Shown here one piece after another: positions 24,758 through 33,882 of a stretch of DNA of 64,000 bases; the first letter of the stretch is position 1; every line of letters starts with the position of its first letter. This DNA comes from Chloracidobacterium sp. (GTDB lineage Bacteria; Acidobacteriota; Blastocatellia; Pyrinomonadales; Pyrinomonadaceae): NCBI GenBank assembly GCA_016711345.1, contig JADJTD010000001.1, positions 1,116,001 to 1,180,000 of the forward strand, written 5' to 3'. Position numbers and translations under genes: made by a program. The notes under the pieces are model-generated. The model had not been told where the DNA came from. It saw only the letters and a list, made by a program, of their open reading frames with translations, and did no database searches.

Positions 24758-25474
24758 TCAGTTCAAGTCACCAAATCGATGCTGTAGGATCGCCGTTATT
24801 ACTATTGCAGCCGTCTCTGCACGCAAAATGCGGCCTCCAAGTGTAGTTATCGCAACACCTCGCGAACGAGCGGCATCCAATTCACTGTCATCCCAACCGC
24901 CTTTCGGACCGTAGATAGCTGTAATTTTTTTGCCAGCTTTTATCGTTGAAAAATTCTCGCCGTCGCGTTCGGAGAACATAACAACATTTTGGTTTGAATG
25001 TGCGATCAGCGAATCGAACTCCATCGGCTCTGCTATCTGCATTATCTTTGCTCGCCCGGTTTGTTTCGTCGCCTCTAAGGCAATTCGGCGCCATCGGCTG
25101 AGGCGTTTTGCCGCATCTTTCACTTTCACATCACAACGAATAGTTTGTAGCGGAATAAGAGAAACAACTCCTAACTCAACTGCTTTTTGAACGATCAGGT
25201 CGTATTTTTCACCGTTGAGAACTGTCGCCGCTATCGTTATCTCCAGGTCGGATTCAGGAGACGCAGGCTGTATCTCTTCTATCACATTCAATGACGAGTT
25301 CTTTTTGGTTATCTCGATGATCGCACATCGAAACTCTCGTCCTTTCCCGTCAAATACCGAAACTTCTTCGCCAACATTAAGCCGCAGCACATCACGCAAA
25401 TGCCGAGTCTCATCCGCGTCAAGCGTAACGCCTTCATCGATAAAACTTTCTATTGGAGCATAAAAACGACGCAT
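24758..25474 (-). CDS. rsmE: 16S rRNA (uracil-1498-N3)-methyltransferase
   Basis: The 238-residue protein is RsmE, the SPOUT-fold enzyme methylating U1498 of 16S rRNA. The N-terminal PUA-like part begins MRRFYAPIESF, with RDVLRLNVGEEVSVFDGKG. The knotted C-terminus has IYGPKGGWDDSELDAA and LGGRILRAETAAIV, the family signatures. ATG 25474 lies 1 base after the upstream stop and gives the usual N-terminus; a TTG at 25498 is less likely. It is the last gene of the rfaE1-rfaE2-unknown-rsmE unit. Confidence 0.93.
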   Translation of the reverse strand: MRRFYAPIESFIDEGVTLDADETRHLRDVLRLNVGEEVSVFDGKGREFRCAIIEITKKNSSLNVIEEIQPASPESDLEITIAATVLNGEKYDLIVQKAVELGVVSLIPLQTIRCDVKVKDAAKRLSRWRRIALEATKQTGRAKIMQIAEPMEFDSLIAHSNQNVVMFSERDGENFSTIKAGKKITAIYGPKGGWDDSELDAARSRGVAITTLGGRILRAETAAIVITAILQHRFGDLN

Positions 25475-25475
25475 A

Positions 25476-26045
25476 TCAGGATTCACGAATATCGCCAAAT
25501 TTGTCTATAAATTCGGGCGATCTTTGTCTGAGAACGTGCCAGCTTTCAAAAACTTCGGGCGTTTGCAGCCAAACTGTAAACCACTGAACTATCTCGGCAT
25601 TCATTTGCCGAGCGGCATCATCAAGACCTTTCTTCTCAACATTTTTAGCAGCGGCTTGTTTTCCTCCAAGGGCGGTTTCACGCACAAGCCTAAGCCCGTC
25701 CTTGTCATTTTCTCCTGCGTATTTTTGCCGCAAATTTTCAAGGTTGCGGATCGAGGCAGCAGTACTTTTCAGATCGTCGATCTTGATGATATTTCTTACC
25801 GCAGCATCGTATGGCCGGTCAGACGCGCGCTCAAGATAAAGGTTCATTATCTCAGAGTGTCTTAGCTGCGCACCTTCATCAGCAAGCAATCTAGCGATCA
25901 CCATCGGCGAATCTACCGCCGACGTACCATATTGATCGGCAACGACGGTTTGGATCGCCTTGATCTCGGCTGCACCGACGTTTTCGCAGTCCAGTTTTTC
26001 CCAAACCTCGATGATAAGGTCAATCTTTGTGCGGGACTTCCACAT
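25476..26045 (-). CDS. Hypothetical cytoplasmic protein
   Basis: The 189-residue mostly helical protein has no signal peptide. Recognisable only as charged helical segments (KIDLIIEVWEKLDCENVG, AIQTVVADQYG, RLLADEGAQLRHSEIMNL). I know no family. It is tightly packed between rfaE2 (2-base gap) and rsmE (1-base gap), so it belongs to the same transcript. Confidence 0.7.
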   Translation of the reverse strand: MWKSRTKIDLIIEVWEKLDCENVGAAEIKAIQTVVADQYGTSAVDSPMVIARLLADEGAQLRHSEIMNLYLERASDRPYDAAVRNIIKIDDLKSTAASIRNLENLRQKYAGENDKDGLRLVRETALGGKQAAAKNVEKKGLDDAARQMNAEIVQWFTVWLQTPEVFESWHVLRQRSPEFIDKFGDIRES

Positions 26046-26047
26046 CG

Positions 26048-26533
26048 CTAATTTTTCCGTCGAACGATCTCGATCATCTCCGTTGACGAATGATCTTTTG
26101 GGTCTCCGACGATCGCAACTTTGCCGCCGTACTCTTTGACGATATCGCGTTCCGGTACAGTTTCGGCCGTGTAGTCAGTTCCTTTGGCGTGAAAGTCCGG
26201 CCGTATAGCTCTAATCAATTCCTCGACTGTCCGCTCGTCAAAGATCGTTACAAGATCCACACATCGAAGTGCAGAAACCAACTCGGCACGCTCATTTTCG
26301 GGTACAAACGGTCGTCCATCGCCTTTTAGAGCATTCGCTTGTTTATCTGAATTCACACCAACGACAAGCAGATCGCCGAGAGCCTTTGCTGCTGCAAGGT
26401 ATCTGATATGTCCAACATGAAGAAGGTCAAAGCAGCCGTTTGCCAGAACTATCGTCGAGCCTTCGACGCGTGCACGATTCGCCTCGCGAACAACGCCCGC
26501 ACGGTCAAGTATCGAGGCTAGATTATCGGACAT
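26048..26533 (-). CDS. rfaE2: D-glycero-beta-D-manno-heptose 1-phosphate adenylyltransferase
   Basis: The 161-residue nucleotidyltransferase is equivalent to the C-terminal half of HldE. ANGCFDLLHVGHIRYL carries the HxGH motif (about residues 40-43), followed by LVVGVNSD and the EIV-type C-terminal STEMIEIV. It activates heptose-1-phosphate with ATP for inner-core lipopolysaccharide or other glycoconjugates. Together with the kinase gene upstream, it shows the two HldE activities split into separate genes. Confidence 0.93.
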   Translation of the reverse strand: MSDNLASILDRAGVVREANRARVEGSTIVLANGCFDLLHVGHIRYLAAAKALGDLLVVGVNSDKQANALKGDGRPFVPENERAELVSALRCVDLVTIFDERTVEELIRAIRPDFHAKGTDYTAETVPERDIVKEYGGKVAIVGDPKDHSSTEMIEIVRRKN

Positions 26534-26539
26534 AATGAG

Positions 26540-27547
26540 TTAATTGGAATGCTGCGAAACAAGTGCGTCAGCATCAGCGGTCAAGGAGTCACACAATTCG
26601 CTCATACTTACAGAAGCCGTTCCTTTTTTCATGACGACTATACCGCCGGCGTGATTAGCAACCTTTGCGGCTTCAGAGTAACTAAGGCCGGACGCAAGTC
26701 CGAGCGCATATGCAGCGATCACGGTATCTCCTGCTCCGGTAACATCCACAGGTTCTTTTGACCCAATTGCGTCCTTGCTAACAGGCGGTTTGCCTTTTTC
26801 GACAAGAAGCATACCTTCGTTCCCGTTTGTCACAAGAAGTGCTTCATAATTGAGCTTTTCGCGAAGCCGCATACAATCTTCGGTCGAAAAATTTTCACCA
26901 AGTATCTTTTCAACCTCTTCGCGGTTAGGTGTTCCGGTCGAGGCATCAGAAAACTCAGACAGACGGTATCGCGAATCGACGATCAAAGGAATGCCGCGCT
27001 CATGCGATATGTTTTTTGCCGTCTCATACAGCGCAGGTGAAACGGTTCCGCAATTATAATCGGAAATAATAATAGCGTCAGCCTCATTGCCGGCCGCGAT
27101 CAGAATGTCTTTAAGTCTTTCTTTCAGCTCGTCCGATATAGGATTTGAGTTTTCGTAGTCGATGCGAATAACCTGCTGCCTCGCTGCATAATGTTGCCCC
27201 GCTAAAACACGCACTTTTGTCGTAGTAGTTAGAGTTCCATCCGCCACTACTGATCCAACCTCGACGCCTATTTCCGCCAATCTATTCAGTAATAATTCCC
27301 CGTTCATGTCGCGTCCCGCAAAGCCGATAAGTATCGGCCGAGCGCCAAGCGACGCGACATTTGCCGCAGCGTTTGCAGCGGCACCCGGCAGCGTAGTTGT
27401 CTGGTCGTGGCGAAGGATAAAAACTGGAGCCTCGCGAGAAACCCGTGAGATAGTTCCGTTAAGAAACTGGTCCGCCACGAGATCGCCAACGATAACAACA
27501 CATTTTTGCGGAAATTCGCTTTGGATTTTTTTTAGAATATCGGTCAT
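26540..27547 (-). CDS. rfaE1: D-glycero-beta-D-manno-heptose-7-phosphate kinase
   Basis: The 335-residue PfkB/ribokinase-family kinase is equivalent to the N-terminal half of HldE. The N-terminal substrate segment PGAAANAAANVASLGARP and the C-terminal DVTGAGDTVIAAYALGLASG carry the family signatures; the Asp of GAGD is the catalytic base. It phosphorylates heptose-7-phosphate at C1. It is the first gene of a minus-strand unit with rfaE2, an unknown gene and rsmE. Confidence 0.93.
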   Translation of the reverse strand: MTDILKKIQSEFPQKCVVIVGDLVADQFLNGTISRVSREAPVFILRHDQTTTLPGAAANAAANVASLGARPILIGFAGRDMNGELLLNRLAEIGVEVGSVVADGTLTTTTKVRVLAGQHYAARQQVIRIDYENSNPISDELKERLKDILIAAGNEADAIIISDYNCGTVSPALYETAKNISHERGIPLIVDSRYRLSEFSDASTGTPNREEVEKILGENFSTEDCMRLREKLNYEALLVTNGNEGMLLVEKGKPPVSKDAIGSKEPVDVTGAGDTVIAAYALGLASGLSYSEAAKVANHAGGIVVMKKGTASVSMSELCDSLTADADALVSQHSN

Positions 27548-27584
27548 CGCACTAATAATGAAAAATTACTACAAAGCCTCCATA

Positions 27585-27618
27585 AACAAAAATGGCCAAA
27601 GGCGTTATGCCTCTGGCC
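27585..27618 (-). terminator. Rho-independent terminator of the FG-GAP protein gene
   Basis: GGCCAAAGGC (27594-27603) pairs with GCCTCTGGCC (27609-27618), one mismatch. On the minus strand ATTTTTGTTT follows. It lies 27 bases past the stop at 27646 and separates this gene from rfaE1. Confidence 0.8.
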
Positions 27619-27645
27619 CTGATGTCTAAGAACTCGTCTAAGAAA

Positions 27646-28614
27646 TTAGTGTGTATCGTAGCTAGCGACTGGGTAATCGTTGGGTGATCCCCATTGAAAG
27701 GCCGCAAAACCCTGATCCGAACTTCTGTTGTAATAAAATGTTCCGTTAGTATCACGCCAAACGGCAATATCTGTCTTGCCATCGCCGTCATAATCGTTTT
27801 GTGTGTTTACATCTGCGCCGGTAAGGCCGAACACCTCCGCAATGACTCCGTTATCGCTGCTTCTGAGAATGTACCAAGTCAAATTTGATGTGGACGTGGA
27901 ACCTTCCCGAACAACCGCAAAATCCGTCTTGCCGTCGCCGTCATAGTCACCGGGAACAACTAGATCGTTATACAGCCCCCAAGGCTGAGCGATAACAGTA
28001 TTATTGCTGCTCTTCAGAGCATAGAATGTAGCAGGAGTAGTAGGTGTAGATCCCGGTCGCTGAACACAAACGTCAAATTTGCCATCGCCGTCGTAATCGC
28101 CAGGTGCGGTGTAGTCTCCCGAAAGGCCCCACTGGATAGCTGAATAATTAACATCAGCCGAATGCTGGATGTACCAGATCATCAACCCGCCTGTACGGCG
28201 AACGACTGCCATATCGGTCTTGCCATCGCCGTCATAGTCACGGGCGACCGGCTCATCATCGGCCATTCCGAAGTTGAATGCGTGAAATGTGCCATCCGAG
28301 CTGTTAAATCTGTACCACATGCCCGTCGTATCACGCCAAACCGAGATATCGCCTTTGCCGTCGCCGTCAAAATCACCCGGCGCCATAAAATCTTCACCCG
28401 CAAGTCCAAACTGCGTACCTGTGAAACCGCCGCCGCTTTGGTTAATGTACCAAACATTACTGCTAGGACGAAAAACCGTAAAATCGGCCTTACCGTCGGC
28501 ATCATAATCCATTGCCTTTCGCAATTTAATTTGCGAAAAAGCTGAGGCGCTCAGAATGAATGCAAATGCGGCGAATACTCCGATTCGGCCGATATAGGCT
28601 ACAAAATTTCTCAT
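27646..28614 (-). CDS. Secreted FG-GAP/VCBS repeat protein
   Basis: The 322-residue protein has a signal peptide (about 1-27, cleavage near AFSQ). Six repeats of about 48 residues follow, each with the calcium-binding loop D.DGDGK.D (for example DYDGDGKTDFAVVRE) and an aromatic W.(I/Y). strand. This is the FG-GAP/VCBS type that builds a beta-propeller, usually extracellular and calcium-stabilised. AAGGA before ATG 28614 supports the start; the frame also has a GTG one codon earlier. No enzymatic domain is attached. Confidence 0.88.
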   Translation of the reverse strand: MRNFVAYIGRIGVFAAFAFILSASAFSQIKLRKAMDYDADGKADFTVFRPSSNVWYINQSGGGFTGTQFGLAGEDFMAPGDFDGDGKGDISVWRDTTGMWYRFNSSDGTFHAFNFGMADDEPVARDYDGDGKTDMAVVRRTGGLMIWYIQHSADVNYSAIQWGLSGDYTAPGDYDGDGKFDVCVQRPGSTPTTPATFYALKSSNNTVIAQPWGLYNDLVVPGDYDGDGKTDFAVVREGSTSTSNLTWYILRSSDNGVIAEVFGLTGADVNTQNDYDGDGKTDIAVWRDTNGTFYYNRSSDQGFAAFQWGSPNDYPVASYDTH

Positions 28615-28617
28615 CAC

Positions 28618-28941
28618 TATTTCCTTTTTTAAAAAACTGGCTGTAAAGGGAAGATCGTTGCTCTGATGCAGATCTAATATATGACTAATATACCACTTTT
28701 AGAGGTATGGCGCAATAAAAAGGTACTGCTTCAAAATGCCCCTCAAACCCTTATATTTGCTCAAAACTATCAAGTTTGACGTTACTAGATGTAAAAAAGT
28801 TGGAATACAAATTCCCTTTTTTTCATCTCTACGACAAACAGTGCCAACAGAAATCTCGAAAAGACAAATTTCTATGTAAATATCTGAACTTTACGAAAAC
28901 CTATTGCCAGATCACCTCACACAGTGATCGCTAGAATAAAA
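28618..28941. other. Intergenic region without a supported gene
   Basis: About 320 AT-rich bases between the FG-GAP gene and tRNA-His. It presumably holds the promoter of the FG-GAP gene on the minus strand. I see no repeat, long hairpin or open frame worth calling. Confidence 0.5.
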
Positions 28942-29018
28942 TGGGGCGGCTAGTGGGATTCGAACCCACGACATCCTGAACCACAATCAGGCGCTCTAAC
29001 CGCTGAACTATAGCCGCC
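28942..29018 (-). tRNA. tRNA-His (GTG)
   Basis: The cloverleaf folds with acceptor GGCGGCTA (including the encoded G-1) against TAGCCGCC. The anticodon loop TTGTGGT gives GTG, and the T-loop is GTTCGAATC. The discriminator C73 pairs with G-1, as required by HisRS. CCA is encoded (28942-28944 on the complement). Length is 77 nt. It lies 44 bases downstream of tRNA-Arg on the same strand. Confidence 0.97.
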
Positions 29019-29062
29019 ATTTCTCGCAGATCTCAAATCTGAGATCTGAAATTTCAAATTTT

Positions 29063-29139
29063 TGGTACCCCCGGCACGGCTCGAACGTGCGACCTACGGC
29101 TTAGAAGGCCGTCGCTCTATCCAACTGAGCTACGGGAGC
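29063..29139 (-). tRNA. tRNA-Arg (TCT)
   Basis: The acceptor GCTCCCG pairs with CGGGGGT using two wobbles. The anticodon stem ACGGC/GCCGT encloses CTTCTAA, giving anticodon TCT for AGA/AGG codons. The T-arm contains GTTCGAGCC and CCA is encoded. Length is 77 nt. It lies about 50 bases after cmk, probably with its own promoter. Confidence 0.97.
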
Positions 29140-29190
29140 ATACAAAGAGCAACTTATGATGTTATCTATTAGACGCCTCTAAGTCAACTT

Positions 29191-29868
29191 TTAGGCGGTC
29201 GAAGAGCGTGTTTCGTTGATCTTTTCGAGCATTTGCTCAAACACCTCGGTCAGATCAAGTTCGCTGGTGTCGATCACGATGGCGTCATCGGCAATAGTAA
29301 GCGGCGAATCTTCGCGCGAAACATCGCGTTCGTCGCGTTCGTTGATCTCGGCAAGCGTCTGTTCGTATGTTGAGATGCGGCCTTTTGACTGATCTTCGGT
29401 GTGGCGGCGGCGCGCTCGGGCCTCGGGCGTTGCGGTGAGAAAGAATTTTATGTCGGCATTTGGAAAAACAACGCTGCCTATATCGCGGCCTTCGAGGACG
29501 CAGCCGGTCGGAGCCGATTCGCCTATCACCCGCTGATGTTCGACCATGATCCGACGAACCTCTGAGATCGTCGAAACTACCGACGCAGACTGTGCGGCTT
29601 CAAGCGTGCGGATATCTACGGAAACATCCTCGCCATCGAGCATCACTTTCATCGCGTCCGGCTCACCGATGAGGTTGATCTCAGCATTTTCGGCAATATC
29701 TGCGATGCGGTCAACGTCGCGAAAAGGCACTCCGGCACGTGTAACCGCAAGAGCGACAGCACGATACATAGCACCGGTGTCGAGATAGAGCAGATTTAGT
29801 TTTTTGGCGAGCATCTTCCCCAAAGTGGATTTACCTGCTCCGCTCGGGCCGTCAATGGCGATTATCAT
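29191..29868 (-). CDS. cmk: Cytidylate kinase
   Basis: The 225-residue (d)CMP kinase converts (d)CMP to (d)CDP. The Walker A GPSGAGKSTLGK lies at residues 7-18, followed by LYLDTGAMYRAVAL, the CMP-binding segment. GRDIGSVVFPNADIKFFLTA is the second nucleotide-binding signature. RRRHTEDQ and RDERDVSREDSPL form the lid. Length and order are typical. It lies 14 bases after the YjbR-like gene in a minus-strand run. Confidence 0.96.
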   Translation of the reverse strand: MIIAIDGPSGAGKSTLGKMLAKKLNLLYLDTGAMYRAVALAVTRAGVPFRDVDRIADIAENAEINLIGEPDAMKVMLDGEDVSVDIRTLEAAQSASVVSTISEVRRIMVEHQRVIGESAPTGCVLEGRDIGSVVFPNADIKFFLTATPEARARRRHTEDQSKGRISTYEQTLAEINERDERDVSREDSPLTIADDAIVIDTSELDLTEVFEQMLEKINETRSSTA

Positions 29869-29882
29869 GTCGTTTTAGCGTG

Positions 29883-30227
29883 TTATTTGATCGTTTTCTT
29901 AACCTTGGGAGGTAGTTTATCAAAAACAAGCTTGTATGACTTCCCGATAAGTGATTTTAGTTCGTCCGGCGTCACTGCGTTGAGATTGGCGATACGCACC
30001 CACTTATATCGCCCGACATAAGCCGCAGGATCGATGCCTTCGCGTTCGATCAATTCATCAAACTTCTCCGGCGTACATTTGATCGACATTCCGCCTGCAA
30101 TCGAATCGACACCGGTCACGCAGAACATCTTCGCGCAAACACAAAAACAAAGATCCGCTCCCCATTTGATGTCCTCGGTCGCCCCGGGAAAGGACAAACA
30201 GTATTTACGGAGTTGTTCGATGTTCAC
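29883..30227 (-). CDS. MmcQ/YjbR family protein
   Basis: The 114-residue protein matches the MmcQ/YjbR family: LRKYCLSFPGATEDIKWG at the start, MSIKCTPEKFDELIEREG in the middle and YKWVRIANLNAVTPDEL, LIGKSYKLVFDKLP at the end. The fold resembles a double-wing DNA-binding domain, but its role is unknown. Its start overlaps the stop of the preceding gene by 4 bases (ATGA type). Confidence 0.9.
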   Translation of the reverse strand: MNIEQLRKYCLSFPGATEDIKWGADLCFCVCAKMFCVTGVDSIAGGMSIKCTPEKFDELIEREGIDPAAYVGRYKWVRIANLNAVTPDELKSLIGKSYKLVFDKLPPKVKKTIK

Positions 30228-30718
30228 TTCGAGTGATTCACGAGGTTCTTTTTAACAATGTCATAAACCGCTTCCGGCTTAGCATCAATTAGACCCAGAC
30301 CTAAACTCAAATCAAGTTCGTCAATTCCCTTTAATTTTTTTGATCTCGGTATCTTATTTGTTTTTACGTTCATTCTTTTCAAATATTTGTCACGATTTTT
30401 GACTTTTATTCTTATTATCTTAAGACCTGAAACGGACAGTATTTTAGTACCGATAATGTCACTCCAATCGATTCGATATTTGATTCGGAGAGTTCTGTAA
30501 TAAATGCCTAGGTGATCGATAGTTATCCGAGACCTTCGGTCAATAGCCTGCCATAAAAATAGTAAAGCCGCTCCACCAAAAAAAACGATGCCAGTGATGC
30601 TTAGAGCGTCCGAATTTTCTGACCAAGTGAAAATGAACATCGATAAAAATATCAAGCAGCCCAAAGTGGACACGAGTGCTTTCCAGATCGAAGTTCGAAT
30701 TTCAATTTTAGGCTCCAT
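30224..30718 (-). CDS. Hypothetical two-TM protein with PH-like domain
   Basis: The 164-residue protein has two membrane helices (about 13-31 and 39-58). A soluble C-terminus follows with the strand pattern ITIDHLGIYYRTLRIKYRID, WSDI, typical of STM3941-like or bacterial PH proteins. The cytosolic tail is Lys-rich. It overlaps the threonine aldolase stop by 11 bases and the YjbR-like start by 4 bases. Confidence 0.65.
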   Translation of the reverse strand: MEPKIEIRTSIWKALVSTLGCLIFLSMFIFTWSENSDALSITGIVFFGGAALLFLWQAIDRRSRITIDHLGIYYRTLRIKYRIDWSDIIGTKILSVSGLKIIRIKVKNRDKYLKRMNVKTNKIPRSKKLKGIDELDLSLGLGLIDAKPEAVYDIVKKNLVNHSK

Positions 30719-31748
30719 GACCCGAAACCTTCTGTATAGCGTCTATAGCGAATTGAACGTCTGCTACAGATACATCGAGGTGCGTGACCATTCGTATCTG
30801 TGCGTCAAATCCAACCGCAAGCACACCACGTTGTGCAAGCAGGTTAACGATCTCTTCTTGCGTCTTGCCCGTTTCTGAAATGTCAAAGATGACAATGTTC
30901 GTGACAACTTTGTCGGGATTGATCTGGATTCCCGAAATGTTGGCCAAGCCGATCGCGAGAGCTTTTGCGTTTTCGTGATCCTCGTGCAGTCGCTGCGGGC
31001 CTTCTTCGAGTGCAATCAGGCCGGCGGCGGCAAGAATACCGATCTGACGCATACCGCCGCCGAGCCGTTTCCGCCAGACGCGAGCTTCTTGAATAAAATC
31101 TTTTGAGCCTAGAATGATCGAGCCAGCCGGAGCGCCGAGGCCTTTGGAAAGCGTGAACATCACCGAATCGCAATGCCGCGTCAGATCGGCAACGGACTCA
31201 CTTAATGCTACAGATGCATTAAAAATTCTCGCTCCGTCCATGTGAACAGGCAGATCCATTGCGTGAGCCTTTTCGCACAGGTCGGCACATTGTGACGCAT
31301 TCATCACACTGCCTCCCGCGAAGTTATGCGTGTTTTCGAGGCAAATAAGACCGGTAGCTGCTTGGAAATAGGGAGGATCGATCTTTAAGACAGGCTTTAT
31401 CTCGGCCCAAGTAATATGCCCCGAACCGTCAACACTCTTCACTGCCTGAATGGTCACACCCGAAATTACCGCAGCCGCTCCAAGCTCGTAATTTAGAATA
31501 TGCCCGCGATCTTCGGTGATGATCTCCTGTCCGGGTTTTGTATGCACCTTAACAGCGACCTCGTTCCCCATACAGCCGGTCGGCATCCACAACGCAGCTT
31601 GCTTCTCAAAGACCACGCAGGCACGCTCCTGCAAACGATTGACTGTCGGATCATCGCCAAACACGTCATCGCCAACTTCTGAGTTGGCCATTGCGGTTCG
31701 CATCGCTAGGCTCGGTTTTGTAACTGTATCGCTGCGGAGATCGATCAT
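30708..31748 (-). CDS. ltaE: Low-specificity L-threonine aldolase
   Basis: The 346-residue fold-type I PLP enzyme cleaves L-threonine/allo-threonine to glycine and acetaldehyde. MIDLRSDTVTKPSLAM opens the protein as in the family. HVDGAR (here HMDGARIFNA, about 164) holds the PLP-ring aspartate, and the PLP lysine is in MFTLSKGLGAPAGS (about 199). ATG 31748 gives the conserved N-terminus; the frame extends further upstream without homology. It lies 5 bases after the stop of the next gene upstream. Confidence 0.94.
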   Translation of the reverse strand: MIDLRSDTVTKPSLAMRTAMANSEVGDDVFGDDPTVNRLQERACVVFEKQAALWMPTGCMGNEVAVKVHTKPGQEIITEDRGHILNYELGAAAVISGVTIQAVKSVDGSGHITWAEIKPVLKIDPPYFQAATGLICLENTHNFAGGSVMNASQCADLCEKAHAMDLPVHMDGARIFNASVALSESVADLTRHCDSVMFTLSKGLGAPAGSIILGSKDFIQEARVWRKRLGGGMRQIGILAAAGLIALEEGPQRLHEDHENAKALAIGLANISGIQINPDKVVTNIVIFDISETGKTQEEIVNLLAQRGVLAVGFDAQIRMVTHLDVSVADVQFAIDAIQKVSGHGA

Positions 31749-31753
31749 AAAAG

Positions 31754-32893
31754 CTATTTGGGACCGTATTTTTCGGTGGACGCAACGGTGACAACTTTCC
31801 ATTTATCCTTGATCTTTTCCCATACCTCAAGCCATGCAAAGATTGTGTGGTCGGATTCCTCCTCACCTTTGTCGTTTTTATACGTACCGCGAACGCGTTT
31901 CTGGACGATTATTGTCGCCAACGTTCCGTCTTTTGAGATCTTGATAACCGGCGGAACAATATCTTCCCATTCCAGAAATTTGTAACCGCTGAAATAAGTC
32001 TTAAAACGTTCGAGATTTTCGGCTTTGGTGCGAGTCACGGCGTTTCCCCGCTGAAGCTGCGTCAAATTGTCAGCGAACATCTCGACGAAAAGTTCTGCGT
32101 TGTAGGTTAAGTGAGCCGTCTTTTGCTGTTCATGGAGCCGCATCAACTCTGTAGTGTCCGCTACCCGCGGTGGAATCTCAAGCAGCTTTTCACTAGCTGT
32201 GTTCAATTTGATCGTATGAAAATTAAGTGTCCACACTCCTTGACTGTCGATCGCCTTAACGACTGACGGCAACGTAAGGCTGCCAACTTTTCGCCATTCT
32301 AAAATTACATTTTCTATCGTCTCGCTGGAATTCGGTATTTGCAAAATAAAGCCGGAAAAGCGTTTCGTTTCCTTGTCAAAATAGAGAACCGTCGTCATAC
32401 CAAGCTCGTTCTTTGACTTTACTTTTGTGCTGGGCCGTCCCTCAAAAATTTCGTCGCCGATAAGCTCAGGATCCCGAAAGAATTTATGAAAATCAAACGC
32501 CATCTTTTGATATTCGTGCGAGCGTGCTGCCATCCGTTGAAATGGCGACACGAGAGAATAATGTCCGGAGTCAGAGGCCTTTTCCCAAGCTACGCTACCG
32601 TTGATAATAGTGCTTGACGGTTTGTCTCGATACGAATACGTTTGTTCAAAAATGGTTTTGTTCTCACGAAAGGAGGAAATTGTGGTTGTGTATTTTCCTT
32701 TTGGGCCGTCGCAGTCCGCCCTTGCCTCAATGCTCCGGAGGTTTCCGATGTCCTTTGCTGAACCAATCGCAGCGATGGCCGATCTAAGGATCGAATCCAG
32801 ATCTCGAGTAGCGACTGGCGATTGTGCAAATGCAGGTCCGTAACAAATGACAAATAACAGAATCAACGATATCGGCTTCAACTGGATAGTCAT
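31754..32893 (-). CDS. Secreted hypothetical protein with C-terminal NTF2-like domain
   Basis: The 379-residue protein has a signal peptide (about 1-24, cleavage near AFAQ). The middle (about 25-245) looks like a LolA-type or outer-membrane-lipoprotein carrier fold: TTISSFRENKTIFEQTYSYR, GRPSTKVKSKNELGM, VLYFDKETKRFSGF. The C-terminal part (about 260-379) is NTF2-like (NAELFVEMFADNLTQLQRG.. and DKWKVVTVASTEKYGPK). Function unknown. It continues the run of minus-strand genes before ltaE. Confidence 0.65.
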   Translation of the reverse strand: MTIQLKPISLILLFVICYGPAFAQSPVATRDLDSILRSAIAAIGSAKDIGNLRSIEARADCDGPKGKYTTTISSFRENKTIFEQTYSYRDKPSSTIINGSVAWEKASDSGHYSLVSPFQRMAARSHEYQKMAFDFHKFFRDPELIGDEIFEGRPSTKVKSKNELGMTTVLYFDKETKRFSGFILQIPNSSETIENVILEWRKVGSLTLPSVVKAIDSQGVWTLNFHTIKLNTASEKLLEIPPRVADTTELMRLHEQQKTAHLTYNAELFVEMFADNLTQLQRGNAVTRTKAENLERFKTYFSGYKFLEWEDIVPPVIKISKDGTLATIIVQKRVRGTYKNDKGEEESDHTIFAWLEVWEKIKDKWKVVTVASTEKYGPK

Positions 32894-32927
32894 GATGCTA
32901 AAACGAAGAAATGGTAAAGCAAGTTTC

Positions 32928-33842
32928 TTAGCTCCTTGAAAGCACAAAGCTTGATACGTCCCATCCGGCTTGTTTTGCTCCAGCCTGATAAGAACTCTCG
33001 AGAAATTCGAGTACAGTCGATCGCGGATCTTTCAGATTTCGAATGTCGTCATAAATTAGCAAAGCCATGCCTCCATCTGGCGTCCAGAATGCGGTATCGG
33101 GTTGCAGCGACTCGTTTTCGAGGCCGTCGGGTTTTGGAGCGGTGTATGAATAAAATGCAGGAGCGGCGACGCTATTTTCTTTATCGTCGCCGAACCAGAA
33201 ACCGAAGCTTATTACTTCGTGCGAGTACGCTTCGCGAGTCACCATGTTGGCTTCGGGCATCGGCGGAGCGGGCTTGCCTGAAAATCTAGTCAGAGCAAGA
33301 TCGAAGCTGTGCCAGAAGAGATGTACAGGTGTCGATTTGCCTGTGAAGCGGCCTCGAAACTCCTGAAAAATATCATCAACCGCGACGAGAATCTTATGAA
33401 AACGCTCGACGTATTCCTTGTCGTAGGATTTATTCTCGTGATCTTCGGCAAACGGCGTTGTTGACGGCGCTTCGTAGGGTAAGGCCTTGATCTCAGGCTT
33501 AATGCCGAGCTTTACCAGGTTTGCAAAAACGCTAGCGTAAAAATCGGCAACGCTAAGGCCGTCGTACAAAGCAAAATCTTCATAACGGCCATCGCTCATT
33601 TTGATCTTGAGCGCGTGCTCGCAAAAATCGAACTCGATCTCAAAATTACCACCGTCAAACGGTATCGTCCGCGTCGAAAGCCCTCGCGGAGTCACATACA
33701 ACGGCACATGCCACCAATGATTGACCCGCGGATGAATGCAGAGCCGTATCTTACCGACGATCTGCAAATATAAATGCAGCGTGTTCTTGGTCGGCCGCCA
33801 TGCGTCGAGCGGCATTTCGGGAAATAGTGTGGCTCTATTCAT
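32928..33842 (-). CDS. DUF5996 family protein
   Basis: The 304-residue cytoplasmic protein begins with the typical WRPTKNTLHLYLQIVGKIR and has WWHVPLYVTPRGLSTRTIPF plus FWHSFDLALTRFSG and VISFGFWFGDDK further on. These blocks define DUF5996, whose function is not known. The gene is first in a long minus-strand run and ends 34 bases before the next start. Confidence 0.88.
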   Translation of the reverse strand: MNRATLFPEMPLDAWRPTKNTLHLYLQIVGKIRLCIHPRVNHWWHVPLYVTPRGLSTRTIPFDGGNFEIEFDFCEHALKIKMSDGRYEDFALYDGLSVADFYASVFANLVKLGIKPEIKALPYEAPSTTPFAEDHENKSYDKEYVERFHKILVAVDDIFQEFRGRFTGKSTPVHLFWHSFDLALTRFSGKPAPPMPEANMVTREAYSHEVISFGFWFGDDKENSVAAPAFYSYTAPKPDGLENESLQPDTAFWTPDGGMALLIYDDIRNLKDPRSTVLEFLESSYQAGAKQAGWDVSSFVLSRS

Positions 33843-33882
33843 AAACTATAAAAACCCAGTCGCTATCGCTCCCGGTTCTGAC

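Noticed and set aside
29019..29062. Integration site of a mobile element at the tRNA pair
   Set aside because: No integrase and no direct repeat of a tRNA end nearby; the inter-tRNA bases only form a small AT-rich hairpin.
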